From Diadema setosum (lineage: Eukaryota; Echinodermata; Echinoidea; Diadematoida; Diadematidae): a DNA stretch of 64,000 nucleotides. Positions within the stretch are counted from its first letter, which is position 1, and every line of letters starts with the position of its first letter. The translations under genes were made by a program, and so were the position numbers. Shown here piece after piece: positions 26,401 to 36,276 of this stretch. A model generated the notes under the pieces. That model was not told where the DNA came from, did no database searches, and saw only the letters and a list, made by a program, of their open reading frames with translations. The DNA lies in NCBI RefSeq assembly GCF_964275005.1, contig NC_092706.1:5622564-5686563 (forward strand), given 5' to 3'.

Positions 26401-27783
26401 TTTTTCATTCTGAGGTTCATCTCACGCCTCTGCCGATTGAGTGAAAAAAACTAATCCATGCTCCTAATCGTCATTAGAAATACTGTATACCATCTTTTCC
26501 TCCTAATGTTCTCTTACCTATATAGTTAGATAGATAGATAGATAGATAGATAATTATAATGATATCTCCTGTCTTTCTCTCTCTTATCTATCTCTCTCAA
26601 CTTTATTTTTCTCTTTGAATTCATTGTCTTATTCCTTCTATTTCTCAAATAGCCTACTGTCCTGTACTCTTTTGTTCTCTCCTCATACTTGCTCTTACTC
26701 CTTCTCTCTCACATACCGTTTCATTCATTTTTTTTCTCTTTCAACCACTTAGCCCTCAATCTCTTTCTCTCACGCGAGTCTCATGATTTTCCACAATATG
26801 TTGCACAATAAATATTGTGTCGTCGCCACCAATACATTATGCTCATAACATCACGCTGTGAAAATGCTGACGTGAGCGATCGGGCTCTTAATTTGGAGGA
26901 ACCGACTGGAGGGATAAGAATCTTTACACATTATGTCAATATAGAATTAGTTTAAGTGAGGGTCGTCAAATTATTGGCATGTGGCCTGCTCTATAGGAAG
27001 TTTTCTTAATTAAACCGAATGATTGAACTGCCAGTTACTCAATGTGCGGTGCAATTACATGTATTGTTCAATTTGACAGATCTGTATCAGGTAGAGTAAA
27101 CTGTAACGCACTGAATGGGAACAGGTTTATTACAGCCAGACGCAAAATAACACAATCATAAAAGTTTAAAGTTTCATATTTGTAGAAAATAGTGCTTCTG
27201 GTAATAGCGATCGCCATCTTTACACGATCGTCTGAACATTGTCATATTTCATGATAGCATGACAGCGACAAATATCACGGTTTCTAGAAATTAATGTCAT
27301 CTTCAACATTCCATAACATTCTAGTGAATATTTCGTTATATTTTGTTAATTTGATCTACCCCATTGATCTTGTATAATATAGTCAAACTGAATTGAGAGT
27401 GAAGTCAAACTGTCTACAATTAGGGTTTTCAAACAAGACGTGGCACATCAACTTACCGTACAAACAGTAGCGTTGTTAGTGAGCAAATAACCGTTGTCGA
27501 AGATGGCAGCTACGGAAAACGTCATGCTAAAGAGAGTGATACCGAGGTCGATGACGTTAAGGTTGACAATCAGGAGGTTGTGGTAGTTCCGCCGTAGTTT
27601 TGGCGACGTGAGTATCTGCGTCATGGCAAGGATATTGGTAAAGAACGCGCCTACCATGATAACGATCAGGGTGACGGCTTCAGCGATGGCCGCCACGCTG
27701 CCCGGGGCATGTATCTGGGAATCATCGCTCGACGTATCTGTGTCATTCGGCGTCACAGTTGATAGTAACACTTCTTCCATCAT
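11889..27783 (-). CDS. Class A (rhodopsin-like) orphan GPCR, three coding exons
   Basis: Seven-transmembrane receptor of 492 residues. Coding exons are 27783-27457, 15242-14363 and 12160-11889, joined with consistent phases (0, then 1) and GTAAGT / GTAAAG donors and CCAG / ATAG acceptors. Visible: N-glycosylation sequons N13 and N104; TM1 with N50; TM2 with D79; Cys108 at 3.25; DRY at 132-134; TM4 with W158; extracellular loop 2 with Cys185/192; TM5 with Pro208; a third cytoplasmic loop of about 175 residues rich in Ser, Arg and Gln; CWAP at 413-416; DPLIY at 448-452; short basic tail ending at W492 with Cys472 as possible palmitoylation site. Residue 3.32 is Ala115, not Asp, which argues against an amine receptor. 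Ligand unknown; the subfamily cannot be named from sequence alone. The start is the first of two tandem ATGs; the frame is open upstream but without an ATG before the reading frame becomes doubtful. Upstream untranslated exons were not found. Confidence 0.9.
12227..13651. mobile_element. Non-autonomous hAT element in GPCR intron 2, 8-bp target duplication
   Basis: Starts CAGTGGCGTATCTAGGG and ends with CCCTAGATACGCCACTG; the 8-base sequence CTACTACC occurs immediately outside both ends (12219-12226, 13652-13659), diagnostic of the hAT superfamily. The interior consists of two tandem copies of a unit of about 470 bases (about 12530-13000 and 13001-13471) plus a leading partial copy, containing the palindromic word CTCGCTGCGCTCGCTCGCC. 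No transposase frame. It begins 66 bases from the exon 3 acceptor. Confidence 0.9.
13660..14362. other. Remainder of GPCR intron 2, nothing recognised
   Basis: Intron sequence between the hAT element and the exon 2 donor; no repeat family or RNA gene identified. Confidence 0.5.
14363..15242 (-). CDS. GPCR exon 2 (TM3 to long intracellular loop 3)
   Basis: Encodes residues 110-402: TM3 ending in the DRY box, TM4, loop 2, TM5 and almost all of the long third cytoplasmic loop. The acceptor is a pyrimidine stretch ending CCAG; the donor is ACAG followed by GTAAAG, phase 1. The loop lies in one exon and contains serine runs and basic clusters, suggesting phosphorylation control; this is inference. 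Confidence 0.9.
15590..15850. repeat. CA, CT, AT and ATA microsatellites
   Basis: CA near 15588-15598, CT/C runs to 15636, AT at 15638-15678, and an ATA run at about 15802-15845. The ATA run doubles as the 3' tail of the adjacent minus-strand LINE. Confidence 0.9.
15797..16330 (-). mobile_element. 5'-truncated non-LTR retrotransposon (L2/CR1-like), 3' end with ATT tail
   Basis: From 16330 down to a stop at 16011 the minus strand encodes the typical C-terminal RT tail: Leu-His-Trp-Leu-Pro-Val, Phe-Lys-Ile-Leu-Leu, Arg-Asn-Leu-Arg-Ser-Ser, Leu-Trp-Asn-Ser-Leu-Pro. A short 3' UTR with AGCGC-TTATAAG and an ATT repeat follows. The RT core is absent, so it is a dead 5'-truncated copy in GPCR intron 1. 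Confidence 0.85.
16331..18433. other. GPCR intron 1, nothing recognised
   Basis: No supported exon. Contains a CT run at 17041-17065, poly-A tracts and a CAA-rich stretch near 17700-17745. Confidence 0.5.
18434..18564. repeat. Long perfect-looking hairpin
   Basis: Arms of about 44 bases (GAAAGCAAGAGAATATTAAG and complement at the right end) separated by about 43 bases. It could be a small foldback element or, if transcribed, a small-RNA precursor; only the inverted repeat itself is observed. Confidence 0.8.
18566..18860. repeat. Possible degenerate SINE
   Basis: Contains GACAGGTTCAAGTCCCGTGG, which resembles a tRNA T-arm/B-box, and an AAATG-rich 3' part (ATGGAATGAAATGAAA). No convincing A-box, so the call is weak. 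Confidence 0.3.
18965..19955 (-). mobile_element. Decayed non-LTR retrotransposon, RT to C-terminus, with GAT tail
   Basis: On the minus strand, just below 19955, the frame reads Tyr-Ser-Glu-His-Ile-Met-Arg-Glu-Val-Ile-Glu-Asn then Phe-Ala-Asp-Asp-Ala-Thr (the RT catalytic FADD box near 19830). Near 19250 comes Arg-Arg-Leu-Ser-Gly-His-Ile-Met-Arg-Arg. The end is Ser-His-Leu-Ala-Thr-Asp-Arg-Gly-Gly-Trp-Arg-Glu-Leu and a stop next to a GAT repeat (18968-19035). Several stops and frameshifts interrupt it. Intronic to the GPCR gene. Confidence 0.8.
20037..20330 (-). mobile_element. LINE 3' end with (AAATG)n tail
   Basis: A CATTT pentamer array (20037-20076) followed by non-coding sequence resembling the layout at 51587-51840, where the array is the 3' tail of an RT-bearing LINE. 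Only the 3' UTR is present. Confidence 0.55.
20326..20680. repeat. CA microsatellite split by a short GC-rich element
   Basis: CA runs at 20333-20383 and 20656-20673 bracket the element at 20384-20655. Confidence 0.9.
20384..20655. mobile_element. Short hAT-like MITE inserted in a CA repeat
   Basis: Ends CAGGGGCCGCGGAACG and CGCTTCCGCGGCCCCTG are inverted repeats. Inside are G, C and T homopolymer tracts. Both flanks are CA repeats, so the target duplication cannot be read unambiguously. A related left end occurs at 40894 (CAGGGACCGCGGAACG). Confidence 0.7.
20938..21442. mobile_element. Palindromic MITE built of ATTTCGT/ACGAAAT modules (copy 1)
   Basis: Ends GGCCCGAATTCACGAAGG and its complement, then GGTTTAAACC-type palindromes and CATGGAGCGCC. 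The centre has about fifteen degenerate ATTTCGTnnACGAAAT words. No coding capacity. A shorter copy sits at 41131-41459. Confidence 0.85.
21443..23064. other. GPCR intron 1, nothing recognised
   Basis: Mixed sequence with short inverted words (ACGCGTTTTA repeated near 21897 and 21945). No supported exon. Confidence 0.45.
23065..24085. mobile_element. Long foldback element, TA-flanked
   Basis: Arms of about 430 bases, starting CAGGGTGTCTCAAATAAAAC and ending with the complement, flanked by TA (23063-23064, 24086-24087). Arm identity is high, with scattered differences. The roughly 150-base centre is unrelated. Tc1/mariner-type target choice; no transposase. Confidence 0.85.
24088..25347. other. 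GPCR intron 1, nothing recognised
   Basis: AT-rich DNA with poly-T tracts near 24170 and 24840. No exon or repeat family supported. Confidence 0.45.
25348..25495. mobile_element. Short palindromic MITE (GGGCCCGTTTCATAAAA type)
   Basis: Left end GGGGGCCATTTCATAAAAAT and right end complement of ATGAAACGGGCCCC, with TTGTCATCAGTGACAA words inverted in the two halves. A degraded relative may be present near 49975-50060. Confidence 0.7.
25655..26240 (+). mobile_element. 5'-truncated CR1/L2-like LINE, 3' end with TGAAC tail
   Basis: Plus-strand frame ending at 25903 shows the C-terminal RT signature: Asn-Ser-Ser-Ile-His-Arg-Tyr, Arg-Thr-Gln-Thr-Thr, Glu-Trp-Asn-Lys-Leu-Pro, Phe-Lys-Ile-Leu. A 3' UTR with GGGGCCCCGACCACAAGCTG follows and it ends in CTGAACTGAACTGAAC. 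A GT-rich run lies inside the 3' UTR. No RT core. Confidence 0.8.
26524..26552. repeat. GATA microsatellite
   Basis: Seven GATA units, followed by a CT-rich region to about 26770. Confidence 0.95.
26560..27456. other. GPCR intron 1 proximal part, nothing recognised
   Basis: CT-rich then AT-rich sequence leading to the exon 1 donor. No supported gene. Confidence 0.45.
27457..27783 (-). CDS. GPCR exon 1 (N-terminus, TM1, TM2, Cys3.25)
   Basis: Encodes residues 1-109: a short Ser/Thr/Asp-rich extracellular N-terminus without a signal peptide, TM1 (about 31-56), TM2 (about 67-92) and loop 1 up to the disulfide cysteine. It ends in ACG followed by GTAAGT, phase 0. Continuing into exon 2 gives Cys-Thr-Ile-Asn-Gly-Phe, a normal start of TM3. 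Confidence 0.9.
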
Positions 27784-29537
27784 TTCGAAATTCAGGACGC
27801 AACAGTCTTGACCCTTGGCATTGGTAGACCAAATTATTAATTGAATAACCCTGTTCAGATGTATCACGCAGTGGTCTTCTACTACAATGCGTGTGAAATG
27901 TTGGAGTTCTATAGTGCGAGAGCTGCGAGCATCTGAGCTAATCTAACGCATTTTAACGCTGATTTAATTTCATCTCAGTCGTCACGAGCAAAGTCCAGTT
28001 TCATTACTCACTGAAACTCTATCACACACACACAAACATCATCACCATTGTCATCATCACATACACACATACAAACGACAAATATCTTTTCGAAACAGAA
28101 AATGCCGTTCTTGGAAAACGAGGGTGCAGATCAGCACCGAAAATTGGTCTTCCCTCCCAAACCTTACCTTAATGATTTATGACGTGATTTTAATTTACGT
28201 AAATATCTTACTTTGATTTGAAGATATATATAAATATACATATATATCCAGTTACAAAATATAAAAGTTGGAAGCAAAATCAAATCAGATAAAATTTTTC
28301 CCAGTTCTTAAAGTGATAAAACCTCGCAGAGAAATTTCAAAATTTGTATCAGATCCTTTCTAGCGCGAGTAAAATTGATTTGCAATTAAACAGACACATT
28401 AGCACAAAATTCAACACGGGCAATGGACGGGACTCTGTCGGTCGAAGATAAGTTTAGACGCAGTTTTATCGAACTTCCGCATTTCTCATCTCGTAACCAA
28501 TCACGTAAAAGTTATAACGCGACTTTTACAGACAATTATGATCAAAACAATTTCGGATTGAAAGACCGAGCATGACTGCGCGTGAAAAAAATCCCATAAA
28601 AAAAAAAAAAAAAATCGGCTAGAAATAACTCAGGTAGAACAGTTCCAACGACGCGCTTATTGTTTGCATGCTGTCGAGATTATTTCAATGACGGCATGGT
28701 TTAAAAAAAAAACGCGAATTTAACAGATCAGCTACCATGGACCCATCAGAGATAATTATATTTAGTACAGCAAGAATGTAGGATGCATGCAGATTTTGTC
28801 CGGTCCGCCTTCGGTCAGAGCGCTCTTTCAAATGCGCGAATCAACACTGATCAAGCAGAGCGGGGTGCCACTGAGTAGTACGTTTAACGGACTGCGTCAT
28901 GTGTGTAACTGTGCGTTAGACGGTATAATTCTTTGTGAAGCAAAAAAAAAAAAAAAGCACACAAAAGCGCGGTTCATCTTCGTATCGAATGCAAAAGAAC
29001 AAGAAAATTCATTTAAGGAAGATCTGGAGAGACATTGTACAACTTTTATAGTGTATGATGTAACTTCCTGGCTTCCTTTCCATTTTTGAATAAAAAAAAA
29101 GACATTCAATATCAGCTGATCAGCAAGCATTGATATAGTAATTCACTATATACGCTTTTATTTGTAACTTCAATGACGAATGGACTACTCGAATAGAAAT
29201 GAAACTTCCTATCGCTAGTAGTGCACTCTGGCAAGATGATAATCCCTTCAGGCTCGATCAGTGGTTCTGACTTAAAAAAAAAGACTTACTCTGTTAAATA
29301 AAGTCCTCGAAGGGATTGTCAAGAAGGTAAATATTGGGAGTTTTTCTTCCTCTTACTATGTGAGATATTATGAAGTATCGCTTTTAGAGAAGACGGGAAA
29401 CACTGGACAGTTAGTGCTTTTTATGTGTGCTAAACGCGTGTGTCATTTCCTTTAATCTGAAATGTTGTTGTTTTTTGATAGAATGTGGGTCCAGCGGTCG
29501 CCAAATTGCGTTCAAAATTATCCTTATGGTCACCACT

Positions 29538-29612
<75 letters not shown>

Positions 29613-31340
29613 AGGGTGTGTGGGTCGATGGAGTCAAAGCACAAAAATGCGATAAAATGTTATGTTTTCTCATTTTGATGTTTTGCAACCCCTACATTGC
29701 GTTTCAGGCATCCATTTGGAATTCTTCGATATCAGAATGTTACGAGAAGTTAGATAACTAACATAATATACTGTATTTAGTCCATCATCTTTTTAATACA
29801 AAGAAAAATTCAATGGATCACAACAATGATGACAGGTTATGCACTGAAACAATGTAATTGCTAGATGAGTGCGATAACGAGCGAGAGCAGTACCCCGGCC
29901 CTTCGTTGTCTTACTCCTTTATGATGCAATACTTTGCACTTCAAATAAAACGATATGAGCAAAGATAATTCCTCCTTTGTATAGGAACCTCATTAGCTTT
30001 GTGCAACGTCCACGGAGGATTAGGTTTAGCTATTAGTTTAGATGGACAATGTCCAGTCTCGCTTTTATTGGTCAGCTTCATCAAACAAGGATGGGGAAGT
30101 CGCTTGTTTAGAGGATGGCATGTGTTTGTCCACCTTTCAAAGCTGATAGGTTCACGTCACTTCCTTTTACGGCTTCTTTTTTTTTTTTTTATTTAGTCTC
30201 ACCTAGTAATCAAGGCGTAACAGGATTTAGTAGACGTATTGCGTCGGGATTGATTAATCGTGTCGGGAGAAATTTCCCCCTTCACTCTCAGAAATAAATG
30301 GTCGTTGTTCGTTACCTCCTAATTAGATGGCGGTGAGACAAGGAATCTGGAGATCACACGAAGGCAAAGTCCATTTTGCTTAATCAGTCCGAAGACCGAA
30401 ACGCCAGAAGCTCTCAATATTCGAACCGTCGTCTGTTCCTCGAAACATGCCGTACAAGACTTAGGGATCCCCCCCCCCCCTCCCGAAGCTTCATGAAAAA
30501 AATCACGTCGCAGTGTCATTCAGGGTCGTAGCCGATTCCCTTCACATTATTATTATTGGGATGAGTAGAACTGGTGGCGAGTTCACGAACTTTCGATGTT
30601 GACGGAATAAACGGATTGTGCTTGTACAATCACTGCTATCATCACTTCAGCACTATCGTCATGTGTTATCATATTCACTCTGATAATTCAACTTAACTGA
30701 ATATGAAATGATCTTGTGAATCTCGTAGATTATTGGTAGCACAAGCACGTTTGCATAACCCCAAAGATGATTTTCGGTATTCATTAATGATGGACGGGTC
30801 AGTGACATACAAACATTAACTTTACTAGTCATTGGTGTTTGATCTCTTTCTTATATTGTTTCACAAATATAATATCATAACCCAATAACGCACAGTTGAC
30901 ATTAGAATATTTTTATCTAAATAAAATTGAATGAGGTTATTGAATATTTGATGATATAATTTCAATGTCATTAGTTAAGATGCTGTGATATTAAACTATA
31001 CCGATGTTTACCCTTGTCAATGTCTATAAAACCCCATCCATTTCCAGCATAACTGCTCACGATGGCAGTCTCCTGCGTTTATTGAAGTCTCCCATTTATT
31101 TATATACAAATGTTTTTGTCTTATCTGCATTTTTTTGTTGATAGGTTGCATGTAATCAATCATTTAGCCTGCTGCTCATCACAACATCTACGTATACCTT
31201 TTTACTAAATATTATTATATCTGAATGAGGGTTTGTTCTGTATCATTTTTTCTTAAGTATACGCCATGAATACAGTGCCTTCTGCAGATGTTGTTATACA
31301 GTAAGTCGTATCATTACTTACAATATCGCTGTCTTTGTTT
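27784..31340. other. Upstream flank of the GPCR gene; non-coding
   Basis: Probably holds the receptor promoter and any 5' UTR exon, but no TATA box or start signal could be assigned. Contains GT microsatellites at 29541-29606. Open frames at 28787-29089 and near 30000-30300 lack splice or domain support. Confidence 0.4.
29541..29606. repeat. GT microsatellite
   Basis: GT run with a few GC interruptions; generates spurious Val/Cys frames. Confidence 0.95.
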
Positions 31341-31412
31341 AGATCCTGATGAAGGCCTATATGGCCGAAAGCTTGAGAACTTGATAAAGGAAATAGAAAG
31401 TAGAAGCTAATA
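31341..31412 (+). ncRNA. Hammerhead-ribozyme-like motif, probably a Penelope-type retroelement relic
   Basis: Core CTGATGA (31346-31352) is followed by A, stem II GGCC(31354-31357)/GGCC(31363-31366), then GAAA (31367-31370). A possible stem III is GCTT (31371-31374) with AAGC (31404-31407), followed by TA as cleavage dinucleotide. Stem I is poor, so activity is doubtful. The context CTGATGAAGGCC..GGCCGAAAGCTTG is known from the terminal repeats of Penelope-like elements, which carry hammerheads. Confidence 0.35.
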
Positions 31413-31704
31413 CGTCTGGACCACTGGGATAATGCTATCTTAAACATATGTGATATTATATTCTAAATCCACACACCCTATACTATATGTTATCGTTACC
31501 ACACGCATGCTGTGTTTCATTGCAAATCATGACTTGAGAAAATAAAAGACTGCAGAAGTTACTGCTGTCATGGCTGTGTCTGGTTATATGAACAAGAAAG
31601 CAGTGTTGCTATTTTGTTTGCGTACGATAACACTGATGAGTAGAGGGCAAAAAAATAGGTACAAATTGGTTCGCGGATGTTTGACACATCATAATCATAG
31701 TTTC

Positions 31705-31825
31705 CTATAAAATCCCACAGTTTTCGAACGTGATGTCCACGTCTGCTTTCTCAGGTGGGACGTCAAACCAAGCGTTGACAGCGGGCTTGAAGCAGGACTG
31801 CCAGCCCGCAAACACTTCAAAGTTG
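31705..31825 (-). CDS. Candidate terminal exon of an unrecognised gene
   Basis: Preceded by a good acceptor (pyrimidines ending CCTTAG at 31826). Read in phase 1 it gives 39 residues beginning Asn-Phe-Glu-Val-Phe-Ala-Gly-Trp-Gln-Ser-Cys and ending Glu-Asn-Cys-Gly-Ile-Leu before TAG. Composition looks protein-like and GC is above the flanks, but no partner exon was found and a competing open frame covers the same DNA. It lies 4 kb downstream of the cyclase stop on the same strand; whether it is related is unknown. Confidence 0.3.
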
Positions 31826-32181
31826 CTAAGGAGCAGAAGGTTTCTTCATCCACTGGGTCCATCCAGTCTTTCCCTTGATTTTTCTCTGAATCACGTTTAA
31901 GAGAAGATTGATTTATGTCATCTTTCTGCACGTATTGAGTATAATACCATATAAAAATGTTTTAAGTCATTCGTAGCCCACGTGTTGGTCAAATGATTGT
32001 CTTCAATAGTTATGGAGGGGAACAGAACTCCGGGATTTATCATGCACAAATTTTCGGGCACCCAACAGTAAATTTTTATCAAGGGACTTTGATTCTGAGA
32101 GAATAGGGCAACAATAACACATTATAACTTGAGCATGTTATGACAGCATGATGAATTTCTGGACTTCTGCTTTCCTACTAT

Positions 32182-32183
32182 AC

Positions 32184-32252
<69 letters not shown>
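32182..32252. repeat. GAT microsatellite
   Basis: About 24 uninterrupted GAT units followed by GTATAT repeats. Confidence 0.95.
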
Positions 32253-32254
<2 letters not shown>

Positions 32255-33205
32255 TATATGTATATGTATATGAGGGTATAATTCACCGGCTGCGCAGTTC
32301 CCGTTTATCATTGTTGAGGATTGTTGCTAGAAACCTATCGTAAAAATGATAAATCATGGAATCTCTATGAAGTACTTTTGACTATTAAACATCGGAACGA
32401 CTGCAGAACGTCACACAATATAGCTCGATTTGCAACACGCGTGAAGAAATGAATAAAGTATAGCAAAATAGACATTAAGAATGTACAACGTCGTTGCGTG
32501 TGTTCTTGTTCGCTTCGTTGCTTGTTTGTAGGCATTTTATGGGAAGCACGTTCCCTTTCGATAAATTTATGTCTACAATGCGTGTACTTCAACATCTTGG
32601 GGCAAGCAGTAATTATTGCCGTATAATGGGGACGAAGAAATGGTGTCGTGTTTCATCCTTCCTCGTTTATACAACAGAAAGTACAAGGAGACGTTTTGAT
32701 ATTAGTTGCTGAATAAATGATCTGGTATACTTAGATTTATTAAGACTTCTAAAGAAAACCCATGGCATATGTCCACACTTCGTGTGGCTATCTTCATTAT
32801 CAAGTGATACCATTGTAAAGTCCAGATCTCTTGATAAACTGGCCTGAAATCGGTGGATATTCGTTTTCCGTCGTAAAAAGTTTATGTGAAAGTATTACAC
32901 CAAGATACAATGTTGAACATCAGCACAACATGAACGCGATCTTTGAAATTTTGACATCAACACTTTTTTATTTCACAAATCTCTTGTATAGTGACACAAA
33001 TAAACCAAACATGTCAATGCTGGCTACTTGGCTACTGTAACCGGTGAGCAAATAGTCAACTCAGAGCATTAGATGTGTCAGTCAAAAATGGCTTGTTTTG
33101 TAAAGTCCAGGATACCATGACAGTTTTAGATAGACTTGCTGTGAGCAGGGAGTCCTACGGCAAACTGACCAATCACTAGCAAACTCAATTGTCGAAAACC
33201 AGACT

Positions 33206-33435
33206 CATTTCATTTCATTTCATTTACTGGTTTCTGCAACTTTTTCATGAACAAAATTTCACAAACGAAAATACATAATACATTATCATGAAACTAAGGG
33301 TACATTTTGATTCCATGATAGAAATAGTATTGCATTTACAGGCTTACCATATATTTAATGACCAATGTGAATTGAATTTTGGAGGGTTTGAAACAAAAAC
33401 CAAGCCATAGAAGAAATACATAATACGATAGGTAC
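33206..33435 (-). mobile_element. Probable LINE 3' end with short (AAATG)n tail
   Basis: CATTT array at 33206-33223, then ACTGGTTTCTGCAAC and AT-rich sequence arranged as in the other LINE 3' ends of the window. No RT sequence. Confidence 0.45.
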
Positions 33436-34874
33436 AGATGCATGTGCATGAACCAGGGGCTAGGGATGGGACGGGGGGGGGGGAGGGGGCGCTGGTTTGC
33501 CCTCAAAATGTGTTTTTATGTGTATTATGTTTAGGCATTGAACAGATATGAAATGATATTACTCAATAAACAATAGACAATCAATAATTTTGTTTAAATC
33601 GTTATAAATTCATTTGATGACGCTTCTTTTATGTCTTGTAGTATTTCTTTGATACATGCAGTTCTATATTGATTTAACAGCATTTTCCATGTTGAACCCC
33701 AATTTCAGAATTGGAAGTCCAGTTTGAAACCCTGTATTGAAAAAAAAAATGCCATAAATTTTGCAGCACACGTTTATTGCTACAGGCTGACGCTTGTAGG
33801 TTATTCTATTGCTCCTTTAAGATGATAACAGCACACAGCTAGGACACCTTCCCCTCTTGGACGTCGAAATGATTTAATATTGGCAATGCACCTTCGCGCC
33901 AGCAGGTATATTTGTGGAGTGTAAGGCTGCGACCTAACCTAGCATTTTGATCGAAAGGGCGCGTTTTCGAGTATTTTGTAAGCTTATTAAGTGGCTACAG
34001 GATATTCATCATAATTGTTACGCACGTGTTGGAAATTAGCACCATCTGTGTGTGTTCCCCCGTCAGGTGTGATTAAAAGAAAAGTTTCCCTAACCGCAAT
34101 TTCGCGTCATCTGAATGCATGCAGAAAGATGAGAGAAATATAGTTTGAAGAAAATCTGATAATCCCTTTGAAACTTGTAAAATTGTACTGATGTGGATAT
34201 TCCATGTGCCGCTCTATAGTGTAAGTAGGAGGGAATCTATGGAACAATGCAAGGGATGTCAAAATAGAATGACAGTATCGACAGATACTTCACAATCCGC
34301 ACTTTGTTTGATATAGAAATAGCAATTTGCCCATCTACTTTTCGCTTCAATTGTTTTTTTTTTATTCCTTTTATATTAGGCCAGCATTGTAAATATCCTT
34401 ACTGATTTAACCAAGTTGTTTTCTACTTTCAACCTGAAGAGGAAATAACAAAAAACTACCCAACTCTTGTGACTAATATTGCGTGAAACTTTTAACAAAA
34501 TCTCTACGACTTTCTTCACACTTTCATTAGACACTTTAGGCCTGTTGATATTTGTTCTTTACCTGAATTCTCATATATCGTAATTGAGAAACATCAACTT
34601 CGTACATTGTGCATGAAGTGTGAAGGTAACTTGCTGATACTCATCAATGTAACTTGGCTAGGACCAAAAAGCTCTTTGCCCCTTGACGAGTGTAACAACT
34701 TCTCGCTTTGTTGTTCTCAAAAGTCAGGTGCATTTCAACAAATCACGTACACATTCTGAACTTTGTAGAGTCAGCTTTCAAAAAAAAAAAGGAGACAAAA
34801 TATGTGCGATATGTATATCATTTGTGAGATATGAGAAAGGAAGGAGAAATCAGTGCGTAGCTTTGACATCATTT

Positions 34875-34878
<4 letters not shown>

Positions 34879-34960
<82 letters not shown>
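34879..34960. repeat. AT microsatellite
   Basis: Long AT run interrupted once by ACAT; produces Ile/Tyr artefact frames. Confidence 0.95.
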
Positions 34961-34963
<3 letters not shown>

Positions 34964-35876
34964 TGCATATGTTTATGTTTGTGCTTGCGTGAGTGTGCAT
35001 GCGTGTTTGTTTGTATATGTAGATGTGTGTGTCTCTGTGTGTGTAGGGAGGGGGCTGCAGTATTTGCTGAGACCAGTTACAAAATTTTATGTAACCCAAA
35101 GACCTAACAACTCAATAACTTTCTCAGGGCGATTTCTGAGTTTTGCTGTTTCCATCATTATTCTGATTCTTATCACAGCTAGTGAACTTAACGATGGAGT
35201 ACAGATTCTCAGTTGACAGGACAAAGGAACACAACTTATTATTTTTTTTTTATTTCAGTAAAAGTGGCCGTGACCCCATCTTTGAACTTTGAACTATAAA
35301 GTGCGAGTATTTTTCAGGTATCACAGAATGAACGAATCAGAAAAAATCAATGCTGAGAGTTGACGGAGAGGAATGTAATGGAAACTGCATGATAGGAGAG
35401 AGTGCTCTGCTTGAACACGAACTTTCTGGACGAGCAGTTAAAACAAAAGAGATGTCTTACGACTAATCTTTATTACGAACGCACGCACTGACGCACCATA
35501 CCATAATCTCCGCACACGATGATAGATACTGCAACGTGGCCCAGGCTTTTGAAAATACATTACCCCGTTTTACCATGGAACGTTTCTAGGAAACAGAGGA
35601 TCGGTTTCTTCTTCTGGACAATGTACAAATTATGTTTGTTTTTTTTTAATTAAAAACAACTCGAGATAACGTCATTCAACGGGATTTTTTTTTTTTTTTT
35701 TTTTTTGATAAAAAAGGCCAAGATGCTTCATGGTAATGTAATGCTTTGCTAGTCTATGTTTCTAAAAAAAAAAAAAAAAAAAAAAAATGCTAATCAATGC
35801 ACATAGCGGCATTTTTAAGGCAATACACGGCAATTAAAAATAGTGAGACCTACTAGTATTTGATAGGTCTTACATC

Positions 35877-36027
35877 CTAAAATGTTTTCCAACCACTCAA
35901 CATCGTCACCAGCGTCACCTGTAGAACTAGGAGCGCCATGTGTAAGGGTTTAATGAATGATCCTCCGCTGTATGGACCACAATATGGGCTGGATGGGTAA
36001 CGGGCACACTGTAACCACATAATGGTA
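35877..36027 (-). CDS. ADP-ribosyl cyclase exon 7 (last cysteines, GPI tail, stop)
   Basis: Residues 276-325. Opens Thr-Thr-Ile-Met-Trp-Leu-Gln-Cys, matching the last disulfide block (Cys283, Cys292). A Ser-Gly-Gly-Ser cluster and a hydrophobic tail Ala-Leu-Leu-Val-Leu follow, ending Gly-Trp-Lys-Thr-Phe and TAG. A minus-strand AATAAA at 35474-35469 is a possible polyadenylation signal about 400 bases downstream. Confidence 0.88.
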
Positions 36028-36052
36028 CTGTGGAGAAGAAAATGATAAACGA

Positions 36053-36092
<40 letters not shown>

Positions 36093-36209
36093 TTATATGA
36101 TAAAAACCTAAAATGGCATGTATAAAACGCTTTATACATGCCTATATCATTAAGAAGAACACTAATATATATTTATATATTTATTGATTTATAACTATAT
36201 ATATATATG

Positions 36210-36276
<67 letters not shown>

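Larger units (their letters stand above)
31930..34680. other. Non-coding with one GAT microsatellite
   Basis: GAT run at about 32182-32252. LINE-like 3' end at 33206-33435. Otherwise no supported feature. Confidence 0.45.

Noticed and set aside
28787..29130. 100-codon plus-strand frame and overlapping minus frame
   Set aside because: Poly-A/poly-T interruptions, no start or splice context and no recognisable motif.
30000..30300. Open frames of 60-65 codons
   Set aside because: No splice borders, no domain motif, ends in poly-T translation; compositionally like flanking DNA.
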